A stretch of 55,061 bases of DNA from a virus, in IMG/VR virus record IMGVR_UViG_3300030109_000603, positions 1 to 55,061 of that record; one strand, written 5' to 3'. A model generated the notes under the pieces. The model saw only the letters and a list, made by a program, of their open reading frames with translations. It searched no databases and was not told where the DNA came from. Made by a program: the position numbers and the translations under genes. Below are positions 29,970 through 39,985 of this stretch, piece after piece; the first letter of the stretch is position 1, and the number at the start of each line of letters is the position of its first letter.

Positions 29970-31043
29970 ATGGCTTTTACAACTGCAGGGGGATACGGTA
30001 ACTTACCTAACGGTAATTTTAGTTCCGTAATCTACTCCAAAAAAGTACAACTTGCATTCCGCAAGAGTACTGTTTGTGGTGATATCACTAACTCTGATTA
30101 TTTTGGGGAAATTGCTGCCCAAGGTGATACGGTGAAAATCATCAAAGAACCTGAGATTTCAGTCTCGTCTTATGCACGAGGTACACAGGTTTCAGCACAA
30201 GATCTTGACGATGAGGATTTTTCTCTTGTAGTCGATAAAGCAAACTATTTTGCTTTTAAGATTGACGATATTGAGGAAGCTCACTCACATGTTAACTTTA
30301 TGGATCTTGCAACTAACCGTGCAGCATATCGTTTGGCTGACCAACATGACCAAGAAGTTCTTGGCTATTTGGCAGGTTTCAAACAGTCATCTTTGCACTC
30401 GCAAGCAGATACAGCTAATGACGTTGTAAACGGATCAAAAGCTGTTTCAACTGCTGGTTCTAACGAATTGCTTTCAAGTATGCAATTGAAAAAGGGTGAC
30501 TTCGGTAACATCACAACTGGTTCTGCTGGAGATCATTCGATCCCACTAGCAGCACGTTTGCCGGGTGCTACTGCACTACCAACTGCTACAGCTTCACCAG
30601 CAATGGTTGTTGCTCGTATGGCACGTCTACTTGATCAACAACAAGTTGATAAAGCTGGACGGTGGCTTGTAGTTGATCCAGTATTCATGGAACTTCTTGC
30701 TGACGAAGACTCACGTTTCTTCAATGCAGATTTCGGTGAATCAGGTGGACTACGTAATGGTCTTGTCTTGAATAACTTCCACGGTTTCCGTGTATACACT
30801 TCAAGCAATTTGCCAGCAGTAGGTACAGGACCGGGTACAACAGGTTCTGCAAACCAAAACACTAACTATGGTGTTATTGTCGCTGGTCATGATTCTGCAG
30901 TAGCAACTGCAGAGCAGATCAACAAAACTGAAACATATCGTGACCCTGACTCATTTGCAGACATTGTTCGTGGTATGCATCTATATGGTCGCAAGATCCT
31001 TCGTCCAGAAGCTCTTGTTAATGCCAAGTATAACGCAGCGTAA
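29970..31043 (+). CDS. Major capsid protein (357 aa)
   Basis: Starts MAFTTAGGYGNLPNGNFSS and contains the capsid-like stretches DTVKIIKEPEISVSSYARG and VDKANYFAFKIDDIEEAH, then NRAAYRLADQHDQEVLGYLA and RWLVVDPVFMELLADED. The layout is that of HK97-fold capsid proteins of marine podophages. It has its own promoter, a long leader and a strong AGGAGG site, as expected for the most abundant virion protein. The scaffold gene is immediately upstream. Confidence 0.92.
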   Translation: MAFTTAGGYGNLPNGNFSSVIYSKKVQLAFRKSTVCGDITNSDYFGEIAAQGDTVKIIKEPEISVSSYARGTQVSAQDLDDEDFSLVVDKANYFAFKIDDIEEAHSHVNFMDLATNRAAYRLADQHDQEVLGYLAGFKQSSLHSQADTANDVVNGSKAVSTAGSNELLSSMQLKKGDFGNITTGSAGDHSIPLAARLPGATALPTATASPAMVVARMARLLDQQQVDKAGRWLVVDPVFMELLADEDSRFFNADFGESGGLRNGLVLNNFHGFRVYTSSNLPAVGTGPGTTGSANQNTNYGVIVAGHDSAVATAEQINKTETYRDPDSFADIVRGMHLYGRKILRPEALVNAKYNAA

Positions 31044-31057
31044 GGGAGGATTGAATT

Positions 31058-31549
31058 ATGGCATTAGGTGATAACACACTCCAATCTGCACGAGGAGCGA
31101 ACAGCAATCCGGGTAGAAAACCTTACATGGTTCAAACTGTATTGAACCTAGCAACTGCTTTGTCAGACAAAGGTTCTGCTCTTGCAGCATCCGATGTTGT
31201 TCCTGTAATTGCTGTACCAAAAGGTACAATGATTTTGAATGCAGGTATTGAAGTTGACACAGCATCAGATGGTTCTACATTTACTGTAGACCTTGGAACT
31301 GGTGTAGATGCTGACGTATTCGTTGATGGTTTTGACGGTACATCTGCAGCAGCGGTAGTTGCACAAAATCCTGCAGCATATCAGCCAGTAATGGCTGTAG
31401 CTAATGACAACATTGATCTGACAATTGCTACATTGTCTGGTGGTGCTGTTACTACAGGTAAATTCCGTATCTGGGCAGTAATGATGGATTGCACAGATGC
31501 AGGTAAAGACGGTACTGCTCAAGAAGTAGACCGTGATTTACTAGCATAA
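31058..31549 (+). CDS. Capsid decoration / minor head protein (163 aa)
   Basis: Ala/Val/Asp-rich beta protein (VLNLATALSDKGSALAASDVV, FTVDLGTGVDADVFVDGF) immediately after the capsid gene with a good Shine-Dalgarno (GGAGG). Position, size and composition fit a head-decoration or stabilising protein. No specific family is recognised. Confidence 0.65.
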   Translation: MALGDNTLQSARGANSNPGRKPYMVQTVLNLATALSDKGSALAASDVVPVIAVPKGTMILNAGIEVDTASDGSTFTVDLGTGVDADVFVDGFDGTSAAAVVAQNPAAYQPVMAVANDNIDLTIATLSGGAVTTGKFRIWAVMMDCTDAGKDGTAQEVDRDLLA

Positions 31550-31555
31550 AATAAC

Positions 31556-31587
31556 TTTAAGGGGCTGCTTTAAGGTGGCCCCTTAAA
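31556..31587 (+). terminator. Hairpin after the capsid operon (partial terminator or processing site)
   Basis: TTTAAGGGGC (31556-31565) pairs perfectly with GCCCCTTAAA (31578-31587) over a 12-nt loop. There is no strong T run after it, so it would damp transcription or protect the 3' end of the capsid mRNA and lower expression of the tail genes. Confidence 0.6.
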
Positions 31588-31608
31588 CTTAACTAGAGGA
31601 TTCCAAAC

Positions 31609-32046
31609 ATGGGCATTACAACAGCAATGTGTACAAGTTTTAAAGGTGAACTGCTTGGCGGTATCCATGATTTGGATACCCATACTATTAAACTTGCATT
31701 AATTAAAGCTTCACCTTCTGGTACATATAATGCAGCAACAACTAATTATTCAGATGTAACGGGTAACTCTGATGAAGCATCTGGTACAAATTACTCTGCA
31801 GGTGGTCAAAACCTAGATAGTCCAGCTATTACTACATCTGGAACTACTGCAATGGTAGACTTTGCAGATGAAGTATTTTCAAACGTAACAACATCAGCAG
31901 ATGGGTGTATTATATATAATTCATCTGCATCTAATAAAGCCATTGCTGTAATTGATTTTGGTGGTACAGTTAGTGCTACAGCAGGTGATCTAACTATTGA
32001 GTTTCCAGCAGTAGGAACAAGCACTGCAGTAATTCGTATTGCCTAA
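31609..32046 (+). CDS. Beta-rich structural protein (145 aa)
   Basis: The N-terminus SFKGELLGGIHDLDTHTIKLALI and the later YSAGGQNL motif resemble a family of small phage virion proteins of unclear role. Ser/Thr/Ala-rich, beta-stranded, without catalytic motifs. It is probably a head or tail accessory. Confidence 0.6.
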   Translation: MGITTAMCTSFKGELLGGIHDLDTHTIKLALIKASPSGTYNAATTNYSDVTGNSDEASGTNYSAGGQNLDSPAITTSGTTAMVDFADEVFSNVTTSADGCIIYNSSASNKAIAVIDFGGTVSATAGDLTIEFPAVGTSTAVIRIA

Positions 32047-32056
32047 GAGATAAACT

Positions 32057-32779
32057 ATGGCTGTTATAAAGGCTTCAGCAAGATACGGTACAGGTAGATA
32101 TGGAGTATCTGCTTATGGTGTTGAAGACATATCAATTACTCTTGCTAGTGTTGCAGCTACAGGCGCAGTAAATACAGTAGAAGAAAAACCTACTGAAGTT
32201 CTTAACAGTGTAAGTGCAACAGGTGCAGTTAATACTGTAACTGTAAATATACAAGAAGACATAGCTGGTGTAAGTGCAACTGGTGCTTTAGGCACAGTAG
32301 GTATTAGTAACACTGTAACACTCACTGGTATAGCAGGTACAATAGCAGTAGAATCTGTATCTGCTGGTGGTTTTGAAATTGACATTACAGAACGTATTAG
32401 TACAAGCGTAGTTGCAACAGGTGCTATTGGTACTGTAAAACTACAAGTAGATGAAAACTTAAATAGTGTAAGTTCTACAGGCTCTATTGGAACTCTTGTA
32501 CTACACGCAGATTCACAAATAACATTAATAGGTGTTACAGCCACAGCTTCGGTAAACGAAGTAGAAGATCAAACAACTGAAAAACTTGATAGTGTATCGG
32601 CAACAGGTACAGTACAGGCATTAGCACAAGTTAAAATATCAGAACGTTTAGCATCTGCATCAGCTACAGGAACTATAGGATTTAGTGCAACTAATGTAAC
32701 AGCCGTTAGTCCTAACTTTAATACATTTGCTGAAAATTATAGCCGTAGACGTACAGTTATATTACCAAAGGCAGCATAA
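32057..32779 (+). CDS. Tandem-repeat structural protein, SATGAxGTV repeats (240 aa)
   Basis: About eight repeats of roughly 20-24 residues built on (V)SATGA-x-(G/N)TV (SVAATGAVNTV, SVSATGAVNTV, GVSATGALGTV, VVATGAIGTV, SVSSTGSIGTL and others). The N-terminus is KASARYGTGRYGVSAYG. Regular beta repeats suggest a fibrous virion protein or decoration. Repeat number may vary between related phages. Confidence 0.7.
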   Translation: MAVIKASARYGTGRYGVSAYGVEDISITLASVAATGAVNTVEEKPTEVLNSVSATGAVNTVTVNIQEDIAGVSATGALGTVGISNTVTLTGIAGTIAVESVSAGGFEIDITERISTSVVATGAIGTVKLQVDENLNSVSSTGSIGTLVLHADSQITLIGVTATASVNEVEDQTTEKLDSVSATGTVQALAQVKISERLASASATGTIGFSATNVTAVSPNFNTFAENYSRRRTVILPKAA

Positions 32780-32955
32780 TGTCTACAGGATTTGATAGGA
32801 CAATAAGAGTAAGATCAGAGCAACGTTTAGTTTATATAGATGGTGCAACAACTACAACTACAAAAGAAAGAACTATAATAGTTCAAAAAGAAAATAGAGT
32901 AGTTCTTCCTAAAAGAGAAACAACTGCTTTAGACAGAACCATACGTATAGGTTAG
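32779..32955 (+). CDS. Small virion-associated protein (58 aa)
   Basis: TAATG overlap with the repeat-protein gene. The protein is basic and Thr-rich: both ends carry a similar motif (FDRTIRVR at the start, LDRTIRIG at the end), with a beta-like middle. It is probably structural. No family is recognised. Confidence 0.6.
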   Translation: MSTGFDRTIRVRSEQRLVYIDGATTTTTKERTIIVQKENRVVLPKRETTALDRTIRIG

Positions 32956-32963
32956 GATTAAAG

Positions 32964-33329
32964 ATGAGTTTTCGGTGGCCTAGTAAAGACCCAGATGAAC
33001 AGCTAGATTACAGTGTAGATTGGTCACGATTTCTTGACGATGGTACAGTTACACCCCCAACAATTACTGCTGTAACTTGGTTTATTCAATCTACTTTGTA
33101 TAATACAAAAACACAAATAGATGCAGGTGAAACATTTACAACTGCTTCAAGTAGTGCAACAACAGATAGTATGCAGAATGTATCTCAAACAAATACAGGA
33201 ACTGTTGCAACTATAAATCTTGCTGGTGGGCAAAATAATGTAGAGTATACACTTACATGCCGTATTACTTTTGGTGCAACAAATAGAATTGCAGAACGAA
33301 CTGTTAAATTAAAAGTGAAGGAACGTTAA
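32964..33329 (+). CDS. Beta-sandwich structural protein (121 aa)
   Basis: Starts MSFRWPSKDPDEQLDYSVDW and continues with Thr-rich strands up to TVKLKVKER, like an immunoglobulin-type virion domain. The ATG follows GGATTAAAG. Likely part of the head-tail or tail assembly by location. No family name is recognised. Confidence 0.6.
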   Translation: MSFRWPSKDPDEQLDYSVDWSRFLDDGTVTPPTITAVTWFIQSTLYNTKTQIDAGETFTTASSSATTDSMQNVSQTNTGTVATINLAGGQNNVEYTLTCRITFGATNRIAERTVKLKVKER

Positions 33330-33330
33330 T

Positions 33331-34053
33331 ATGGCATATGATTACATTGGATTAGTCAATGACATAAACCGTAGGATTAATGAAGTTGAATTAACTTCTA
33401 GTAACTTTGCAACTGCATCTGGTGAGTATGCAATGGTAAAAGATGCGGTTAACTCTTCTATTCGTTATATTAATCAACATGAATATGAGTGGCCCTTTAA
33501 TCATGTAGAAACAACAGAAACATTAACTGCAGGTATTACACGTTATGCATACCCTTCAGATGCAAAAACTTTAGACTTCGATAGTTTTCGTATTAAACGT
33601 AATGACACTTTTGGTAACGAAACTAAAAAACTAAGAATAATGTCTTATGAGGAGTATTTAGAAAATTTTGTAGATGCTGAATATAATACATCTACTGCAC
33701 TTCGTGGTTTACCTGATTATGTTTTTAGAACACCTAGCTCAGAGTTTGGTTTATCAAAAACACCAGATAAAGCTTATGAGCTAGTATATGAATACTATAG
33801 ACTACCTGTAGATTTATCTAATAACACTGATGTGCCATCTATACCAGAACAGTTTCGTTATATTATTGTAGATGGTGCAATGCATTATGTTTATATGTTC
33901 CGTGGTGAAACACAAGAAGCACAAATTATGCAAGCTAAATATTTAGACGAGATAAAAAGTATGCGTAGCTTGTATGTTAATCGTTATGATTATTTAAGAT
34001 CGCCAGTAATAAATCAAACAAATACTTCCTTTAATACTATTAGGGTTTCTTAA
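33331..34053 (+). CDS. Head-tail adaptor / tail tubular A-like protein (240 aa)
   Basis: N-terminal helical domain (LVNDINRRINEVELTSSNF, MVKDAVNSSIRYINQHEYEW) with TRYAYPSDAKTLDFDSFRI and the C-terminal QFRYIIVDGAMHYVYMFRGE. This is the layout of podovirus adaptor proteins (T7 gp11 / P22 gp4 class) that join portal and tail. It directly precedes the tail nozzle gene, which agrees. Confidence 0.7.
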   Translation: MAYDYIGLVNDINRRINEVELTSSNFATASGEYAMVKDAVNSSIRYINQHEYEWPFNHVETTETLTAGITRYAYPSDAKTLDFDSFRIKRNDTFGNETKKLRIMSYEEYLENFVDAEYNTSTALRGLPDYVFRTPSSEFGLSKTPDKAYELVYEYYRLPVDLSNNTDVPSIPEQFRYIIVDGAMHYVYMFRGETQEAQIMQAKYLDEIKSMRSLYVNRYDYLRSPVINQTNTSFNTIRVS

Positions 34054-34056
34054 TAC

Positions 34057-36039
34057 ATGCCAACAACTCGTCAAACATACCCTATAGAATTTAAGGGTGG
34101 ACTTGTTACTAATATGAGTCCTTTGCAGCAAGGTATTAATGCACCGGGATCTGCAAGAACTCTTAGAAACTTTGAACCATCTATTGAAGGTGGCTATCGT
34201 AGGATTGAAGGGTATACAAAATACAATAGTAGTATTATACCACCGTATGGTGCTCCTGTAGTACATGGAGCTAGTCAATCTGGCACTACCCTTATTATAG
34301 GTAATATACATCAAACACCAGAAGCAGGTGATACACTTACAATAACAGGTGTAACAGGAACATATACTATTGCATCTGGTGGTGTAACATACGATGCTAC
34401 AAATAATAGAGCTACATTAACTCTTACAGGTTCTCTTGCTAGTTCTCCTGCAAATGCAGCAGCAGTTACATTTGCTACAACAACCAGTAATTATCTTATG
34501 CTTGGTTGTGGTGTATTCTTAGACAGAGTTATTGTTGCTAAAAACGATGATCTTTTTAAAGTATCTTCTAGTACAATAACACATATCAATGTACCTAATT
34601 ATGGTACTGTACTTGTGAATGGTGCATCACAAACTGGATCAAGTCTTATTGTAGATGGTTTAACTGCAGCCCCACAAGCAGGTGATGTATTTAAAGTAGC
34701 AGGTATAGATAAAGTATATACTGTAACTTCAGATGCATCTGTAAGTTCTGGTGGTTCTACATTAGCCATAAACCCTGCATTAGCTAGTTCACCAGCAGAT
34801 GATGCTGCAATAACTTTTTTAAGTACATCAAGAGAAAGTGCTGGTAAAACTAGATTTGCACGATATAACTATACAGGAACAGAAAAAATAGCTATAGTAG
34901 ATGGTACTAATGTTCCTGCATTATATGATAACAGTACGTTTACTGCACTTAACGATGCTCCTACAGATGTTAATGGTGCAAGTTTTGTAGTCAACTTTAA
35001 AAACCAACTGTTCTTTGGCAAAAGTAATTTATTAACTTTTACTGCTCCATATACAGATAATGACTTTACAGCAGCTAATGGTTCTGGTACAATCTCTTTA
35101 GGGGCGACAATAACAGGACTAGTAGTATTTAGACAACAGTTAATTATTTTTACTGAGTCTTCTATATTTCAATTAGTTGGCAATACAATATCAGACTTCC
35201 AACTTCAACCAGTAACAACAGATATTGGCTGTGTAGATACAGATACTATTCAAGAGGTTGGTGGTGATGTAATGTTTTTAGGTCCAGACGGACTTAGATT
35301 ACTAAGTGCTACAGATCGTATCGGTGACTTTGGTTTAGGTGTCGTATCTAAAACAATACAAAAAGAAGTAACAAGTTTTATTTCTACTAATACTTCTTTT
35401 GCTAGTGTAGTTATTCGTGACAAATCACAATATCGCATATTAGGATACAACACTAACATCACACAAGAAAACGCTCAAGGTATACTAGGCACACAGTTTT
35501 CTGGTCAAGGTGGTGAAGGAATGGCTTGGGGTGAGTTACGTGGCATTAGAGCTTATGTAGCAGATAGTAGATTTTATCAAAACACAGAAACAATTGTATT
35601 TGGTAATGACGATGGTTATTTATACCAAATGGAAGATGGTAATAATTTTGATGGGGCTAATATACAAACTACTTTTGCTACTCCGTTTATGCCAATTAAT
35701 GATCCACGAGTTCGTAAGACATTTTATAAAGCATTTTTGTATACAGATCCACAAGGTAGTGTATCATTTGATATGAGCCTTAAATTAGACTTTGACCAAA
35801 AAGATAGTATACAACCAACAGAAATAAATTTTGATAATAATACAGGACAAGTTGCATTTTATGGTACAGCAGCATTTGGATCATCTGCAGTATATAGCAC
35901 TAAACTTTTAACTTTATTTGAGACACAATTAATTGGATCAGGATTTACAGGGTCCATACAGTTTGAATCAGACAGTACAGACCCACCATTTTCTCTTGAT
36001 GCAATCACAATAGAATTTGGTAATAACACGAGAAGGTAA
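34057..36039 (+). CDS. Tail nozzle / DNA stabilisation protein (660 aa)
   Basis: Starts TYPIEFKGGLVTNMSPLQQG then RTLRNFEPSIEGGYRRIEGY, typical of the tail nozzle (T7 gp12-like) or P22 gp10-like family. A beta-propeller-like body follows (KNQLFFGKSNLLTF, TDIGCVDTDTIQEVGGDVMFL). A domain of about 65 residues is present twice (near 68-128 and 186-246), each starting with VxxGASQ(S/T)G and ending SLASSPA or ALASSPA. It seals the tail and guides DNA out. Confidence 0.8.
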   Translation: MPTTRQTYPIEFKGGLVTNMSPLQQGINAPGSARTLRNFEPSIEGGYRRIEGYTKYNSSIIPPYGAPVVHGASQSGTTLIIGNIHQTPEAGDTLTITGVTGTYTIASGGVTYDATNNRATLTLTGSLASSPANAAAVTFATTTSNYLMLGCGVFLDRVIVAKNDDLFKVSSSTITHINVPNYGTVLVNGASQTGSSLIVDGLTAAPQAGDVFKVAGIDKVYTVTSDASVSSGGSTLAINPALASSPADDAAITFLSTSRESAGKTRFARYNYTGTEKIAIVDGTNVPALYDNSTFTALNDAPTDVNGASFVVNFKNQLFFGKSNLLTFTAPYTDNDFTAANGSGTISLGATITGLVVFRQQLIIFTESSIFQLVGNTISDFQLQPVTTDIGCVDTDTIQEVGGDVMFLGPDGLRLLSATDRIGDFGLGVVSKTIQKEVTSFISTNTSFASVVIRDKSQYRILGYNTNITQENAQGILGTQFSGQGGEGMAWGELRGIRAYVADSRFYQNTETIVFGNDDGYLYQMEDGNNFDGANIQTTFATPFMPINDPRVRKTFYKAFLYTDPQGSVSFDMSLKLDFDQKDSIQPTEINFDNNTGQVAFYGTAAFGSSAVYSTKLLTLFETQLIGSGFTGSIQFESDSTDPPFSLDAITIEFGNNTRR

Positions 36040-36045
36040 ACCAAG

Positions 36046-39000
36046 ATGGGAACAGGTTACACTAGAAACGATACATCTAATAACATTGCTGATGGTAACA
36101 TTATTAATGCTGCAGACTTAGATGGTGAATTTGACGCAATTGAAAGTGCTTTTGGTACAAGTGGACACACACATGATGGAACATCTGCAGAAGGTGGTCC
36201 TATTACTGTGCTTGGTCCTGTCCAAGACTTTGTAGCAAGTGCCACTGAAATTAAACCTAAGACTACCAATACACTTGATATTGGTACAAATAGTCTTTTG
36301 TTTAAGGATATGTTCTTAGATGGTGTAGCTACACTTGGTAGTATTAAAATTGATAATGCTGGTACAATTGGTTCTGCTTCTGATAGTGATGCTATTGCTA
36401 TTTCTTCTGGTGGTGTTGTTTCCTTCTCACAAAACACTATTGGTAAGACAGGCTCTGGTCACGTACTTTCAATTCAAACATCACACACAACTATGGAATC
36501 AGGCGATGTACTAGGTAAGATTGAGTTTAGTGCTCCTGATGAAGCTAGTGGTACAGATGCCATACTTGTTGGTGCATCTATTGAAGCATTAGCAGAAGAT
36601 ACATTTAGTTCTTCTGTAAACTCTAGTGCTCTTGTATTTAAAACCAATACATCTGCAGCAGCTACAGAGCGTATGCGGATTAAGTCTACTGGTGAAATGT
36701 CATTTACTGGTGCTGCAGAAATATCCAACACTTCAGGTGATTTTACTCTTGATGTAGCAGGTGATATTATCCTTGATGCTGCTGGTGGTGAGGTTCGTTT
36801 TGCAGATGGTAGTCAACAAGAATTTGTAGTTGATATGAATGATGCAGCAACAAAAACGATTTTAAGAACTTTAGTTTCTGATGCTGATTTGGTTTTTGAA
36901 GGTAATGATGGTGGTGCAGGTTTTACTGCCCTTACCCTTGATATGTCTGAGGCTGGTGCTGCTACGTTTAATTCGGCAATAGGGGTTGGTAGTGCGGCTG
37001 CAACTGGTTATGCCGTTGATGTAACAGGTCTATCTGGCTATGACGATATTATGCGGTTGACTGCGGTTGGTACAAATATTGGTGCAAGAATAAACCTTAC
37101 CAGCACAGGCACAGGCGTTAATAGAATTAATGCTACGAATAACAGCCTTGCTTTGCAGACTGGTGGCACATCTCGCATAACCATAGACAGCAGCGGTAAT
37201 GTTGGGATTGGGCAATCTCCAAATATGAAGCTAAACATTCTTCATGCTGATGAAGATGGAATAAGATTAAATACTGCAGATGGTGCAGCAAGTTTTATAG
37301 ATTTTGGTGATGCAAGTGATAACGATATAGGTCGGATTAGCTACGACCATGCAGACAATCACATGGCATTTCGCACTAATAACGCAGAACGCATGCGCAT
37401 CGACAGCAGCGGTAATGTCGGCATCGGCACAAATTTGCCAGACACCCTTTTGCATCTGTCAGGTGCAGATACAGCGGTAATTCGTCTTGAAAATAGTGAT
37501 AGCTCCCTTGTGGCTGATCAACTTATTGGTGGTCTTGAGTTTGAGAAAACCGATGGCTCTGGCGCTGGTGTAGGTGTTGTTGGTGGTGTGCGAATGCACT
37601 CAGAGGGTAGCATTGGGCAAAGCACATATTTAGCTTTTAGCGTTGCATCATCATCTTCAAATAATTATGAAGCCATGCGCATTGATAGCCTTGGCGATAT
37701 TGGGATTGGTACAACCGATCCAAGGCATAGATTGGATATAGAAGATAGCGCAACTGGAGCCATTCCGACAAATGCTGATATGGGCGCATCTAATGAAAAC
37801 GGCAATTATTTCTCATTTCACAACGAAAATAACTCTGCAACATTTTCTGGACTGGCATTAGAAACAAGAACATCTGGTGCTTCAAAGTGGTTAATTGCTA
37901 ATGAATGGCAGAGTACTTACCTTGGTGACTTAGTATTTAGAGTTAGAGATGGTGGCACTTCTTCCTCTGAAGTTATGCGCATCGACAGCAGTGGTCGAGT
38001 GGGAATTGGAGGAACTCCTAACACTAGTTGGCGTGATGATATAGCAAATCAAAAAGTTCTTATGCTTGGTACAGAGGCTACTCTTTTTTCAGATGCAGGA
38101 GTAACAACTGAACTTTATAATAATGCGCTTGTAAATGACAGCGATACAATCGTAAACATATCTACACGAGGGGCTTCTCGTTATTATCAATATCAAGGGG
38201 CGCATAAGTGGTATACCGCAGCTTCTGCTAGTGCAGGGTCAAATATAAACACTGAAATGACCACTCCAAAGATGACACTGGATGTAAGCGGTAATGTTGG
38301 AATTGGGGCTACCACCGTTGATGAAATGCTCCACTTGGAGAAAACATCTGGCACAACCTTGGTTAAAACAGAAGTAGGCGGTAATTCTACTGTAGGTTTT
38401 GAAATTAAAAAGACTGGTTCTACTACTAGCAACTGGAGAATCGTAGACGGTCAAACGGTTAACGGCAAGTTAGAGATATACGATGTAACAGACAGTCGTT
38501 CTATTATGACGTTTGATGGCGATGGCAACGTAGGCATTGGGACGATAAGTCCGATTGCTGATCTATCCATCGTTGATAGCAGCACAGGCTCAGGGATTGA
38601 AATCCAACCAGAGGTAACAACCAATACAAACAGAATTACAAACTATGACCGTGTAGAAAGTGCTTATAAAAAGTTTCGCCTAGATGCGCTTGAGCATGCT
38701 TTCTACGTTAGCGGAACAGAGCGTATCCGTATCGAGGATACAGGCAGCACTGTACGCTTTGGCGGTACTACAAATGCAGGATACGTTGATTTTGATAGTT
38801 CAAGTCTTCAACTAAATACCCAACGTAATCCAAACACTGGTAGTTTTACGAACACAGGCAGGGCGCATACTTCTATTACCCTGTCTGATGGTAATGGCAC
38901 AGCCGCTAATTCTTACATTAGATTTATGACTTCAGAATCTAATAATACCACTGCAACAGAGCGTGTGCGAATAAAAGCAAACGGCAACGTAGGAATCGGA

Positions 39001-39972
39001 ACAACAAGCCCAGCCTCTCGTCTCCATCTAAATGCTAGTTCTGGTGTTGATATGATGATGACTAGAACATCAGGAGCAACTTCAGGACAACTAGGAAATA
39101 TTAGATTTGGCAACACAAATGTTGACAGTAACTTAGCAAACATTGGAGCGCATCAAGACGGTGCGACAGATGCCGCATATTTAACTTTTGAAACACAAGC
39201 AACAGGCGCAGCTACGGCTGAACGAATGCGTATTCTAAGCACTGGCGACATAAGAATGTCTACAAACAGTCAAACAACTGCTTTTTACTTGGACCACAGT
39301 AGTGATGATATTATTTTTGGGTCATCCTCAACAGGAAATAGCAATGCATACTTTGGTAATTTACATAGTGCTGACAATTTCTTTTATGCAGCAAATAATT
39401 CTTCTAACACAACAACACCACCTATATTTGTAAATCGTCAAAATAATGACGGTCTTTTAATTTTATTTAGGCAGGGCGATTCGGATGAAGGCAGCATTGA
39501 GGTTAGTGGTTCTACTGTTTCACTAAACGGTTTTTCAGGTAAACACGAAAGCTCTGGTATTTCTACGAGTGTAGAGATTGGCACTGTAGTAAGTACTATT
39601 GATGAATTGGATGTTTATCCAAATACACAACTTGACGTGAAAACAGGAGAAGAAATACCTAATCCCAAAGCAGGGCAAACTAGAACAGACCACGCAAAAG
39701 TAAAAGTCTCTGACAGAGAAGGTGATACAAGAGTTTATGGGGTGGTAAACAAATTTACACCAGAAAATAAAGTTATGGTTACTTCTCTTGGCATTGGATC
39801 AGTAAAAGTAACAGGTGCCTGTGCTGGTGGTGATCTGTTAGAAAGTAATGGCGATGGTACTGCTAAGGTTCAGTCGGATGACATTATAAGAAGTAAAACA
39901 ATCGGAAAAGTAACAATAGGAAACAGCAACACAGGTGTTAAACTTGTGTCTTGTGTCCTGTATTGCGGATAA
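36046..39972 (+). CDS. Tail fibre protein (1308 aa)
   Basis: The N-terminal 40 residues (TRNDTSNNIADGNIINAADL) look like the tail-attachment domain. The shaft has many repeats of MRIDSSGNVGIGT plus xxP-type turns, about one per 60-100 residues, as in trimeric fibres. The C-terminal 130 residues (from about 1180) form a compact domain with VYGVVNKFTPENKVMVTSLG and a final CVLYCG. It recognises the host surface. The middle of the gene uses GC-richer codons than either end, suggesting exchange of the shaft with another phage. Confidence 0.85.
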   Translation: MGTGYTRNDTSNNIADGNIINAADLDGEFDAIESAFGTSGHTHDGTSAEGGPITVLGPVQDFVASATEIKPKTTNTLDIGTNSLLFKDMFLDGVATLGSIKIDNAGTIGSASDSDAIAISSGGVVSFSQNTIGKTGSGHVLSIQTSHTTMESGDVLGKIEFSAPDEASGTDAILVGASIEALAEDTFSSSVNSSALVFKTNTSAAATERMRIKSTGEMSFTGAAEISNTSGDFTLDVAGDIILDAAGGEVRFADGSQQEFVVDMNDAATKTILRTLVSDADLVFEGNDGGAGFTALTLDMSEAGAATFNSAIGVGSAAATGYAVDVTGLSGYDDIMRLTAVGTNIGARINLTSTGTGVNRINATNNSLALQTGGTSRITIDSSGNVGIGQSPNMKLNILHADEDGIRLNTADGAASFIDFGDASDNDIGRISYDHADNHMAFRTNNAERMRIDSSGNVGIGTNLPDTLLHLSGADTAVIRLENSDSSLVADQLIGGLEFEKTDGSGAGVGVVGGVRMHSEGSIGQSTYLAFSVASSSSNNYEAMRIDSLGDIGIGTTDPRHRLDIEDSATGAIPTNADMGASNENGNYFSFHNENNSATFSGLALETRTSGASKWLIANEWQSTYLGDLVFRVRDGGTSSSEVMRIDSSGRVGIGGTPNTSWRDDIANQKVLMLGTEATLFSDAGVTTELYNNALVNDSDTIVNISTRGASRYYQYQGAHKWYTAASASAGSNINTEMTTPKMTLDVSGNVGIGATTVDEMLHLEKTSGTTLVKTEVGGNSTVGFEIKKTGSTTSNWRIVDGQTVNGKLEIYDVTDSRSIMTFDGDGNVGIGTISPIADLSIVDSSTGSGIEIQPEVTTNTNRITNYDRVESAYKKFRLDALEHAFYVSGTERIRIEDTGSTVRFGGTTNAGYVDFDSSSLQLNTQRNPNTGSFTNTGRAHTSITLSDGNGTAANSYIRFMTSESNNTTATERVRIKANGNVGIGTTSPASRLHLNASSGVDMMMTRTSGATSGQLGNIRFGNTNVDSNLANIGAHQDGATDAAYLTFETQATGAATAERMRILSTGDIRMSTNSQTTAFYLDHSSDDIIFGSSSTGNSNAYFGNLHSADNFFYAANNSSNTTTPPIFVNRQNNDGLLILFRQGDSDEGSIEVSGSTVSLNGFSGKHESSGISTSVEIGTVVSTIDELDVYPNTQLDVKTGEEIPNPKAGQTRTDHAKVKVSDREGDTRVYGVVNKFTPENKVMVTSLGIGSVKVTGACAGGDLLESNGDGTAKVQSDDIIRSKTIGKVTIGNSNTGVKLVSCVLYCG

Positions 39973-39985
39973 AAAGGAGAATAAA

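Noticed and set aside
36057-36437. Minus-strand frame of 126 codons and similar ones opposite the tail fibre
   Set aside because: They are antisense to a clear fibre gene, without start signals.
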